DNA of 64,000 bases, taken from contig CM032125.1 in assembly GCA_018894105.1 (NCBI GenBank), forward strand, positions 3,504,243 through 3,568,242, in the 5' to 3' direction. The position numbers were made by a program, and so were the translations under genes. The first letter of the stretch is position 1. Every line of letters begins with the position of its first letter. The notes below the pieces were generated by a model, which was not told where the DNA came from, ran no database searches, and was given only the letters and a program-made list of their open reading frames with translations. The stretch is from Jacaranda mimosifolia. Lineage: Eukaryota; Streptophyta; Magnoliopsida; Lamiales; Bignoniaceae. This document shows positions 63,933 through 64,000 of the stretch, piece by piece.

Positions 63933-64000
63933 NNNNNNNNNNNNNNNNNNNNNNNNNNNNNNNNNNNNNNNNNNNNNNNNNNNNNNNNNNNNNNNNNNNN
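63933..64000. other. Assembly gap (68 N)
   Basis: The last 68 bases are N, as are bases 1-4. Nothing can be said about the sequence or length hidden by the gap. Confidence 0.98.

Overview
The window is plant mitochondrial DNA, most likely from a flowering plant and probably a eudicot. The evidence is nad9, rps10 (split by a group II intron), the last exon of nad1 with the 3' end of its intron 4, and cox2 (split by intron cox2i691), all in slow-evolving plant mitochondrial form with genomic codons that look like C-to-U editing sites. The plastid-like trnW, the degenerate plastid inserts, the broken nuclear retrotransposon pieces and the very low gene density (four protein genes in 64 kb) are also typical of seed-plant mitogenomes. 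The first 4 and last 68 bases are N, so the end at about 63,933 is an assembly gap.

Layout. Bases 5-4460 hold no recognisable gene. At 4461-5182 a CRTA-type promoter and leader precede nad9 (+). Bases 5505-7180 are one collinear plastid insert: a trnP that has lost its anticodon, an intact-looking trnW-CCA, the 3' tip of petG, then decayed psbE, psbF and psbL. Bases 7186-21,900 are nearly empty: a 47-bp rrn18 scrap (12.0 kb), a Ty1/copia scrap (15.7 kb) and an orphan acidic 199-codon ORF (19.0-19.6 kb, minus). At 21,926-23,829 come rps10 and, in the same direction, the 3' half of nad1 intron 4 plus nad1 exon 5. From 23.8 to 40 kb there are only remnants: Ty3/gypsy pol (29.3-29.8 kb, minus), a nuclear-type gene fragment that still carries GT-AG introns (30.4-31.3 kb, plus) and a 259-bp rrn26 scrap (34.5 kb). 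cox2 occupies 40,061-43,986 (minus) with a 3.1-kb intron and its own promoter at 44,147-44,155. From 44 kb to the gap the sequence holds a LINE ORF1 scrap (46.7-47.1 kb), a LINE endonuclease scrap and a copia scrap (57.7-58.2 kb), and a plastid rbcL fragment fused to another LINE endonuclease fragment (60.97-61.99 kb).

How the genes fit together. nad9 and nad1 are subunits of respiratory complex I, cox2 is the copper subunit of complex IV, and rps10 belongs to the mitochondrial small ribosomal subunit. nad9 and cox2 share a promoter and leader cassette and so may be transcribed from related start sites. nad1 exon 5 must be joined to exons that are not in this window. matR, which normally lies in nad1 intron 4, is missing from the short stretch between rps10 and exon 5, so this intron is probably split and trans-spliced. 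I found no CRISPR array, phage, operon or other clearly new system. The most unusual items are the intron-bearing nuclear fragment, the shared promoter cassette and a small dispersed-repeat family.
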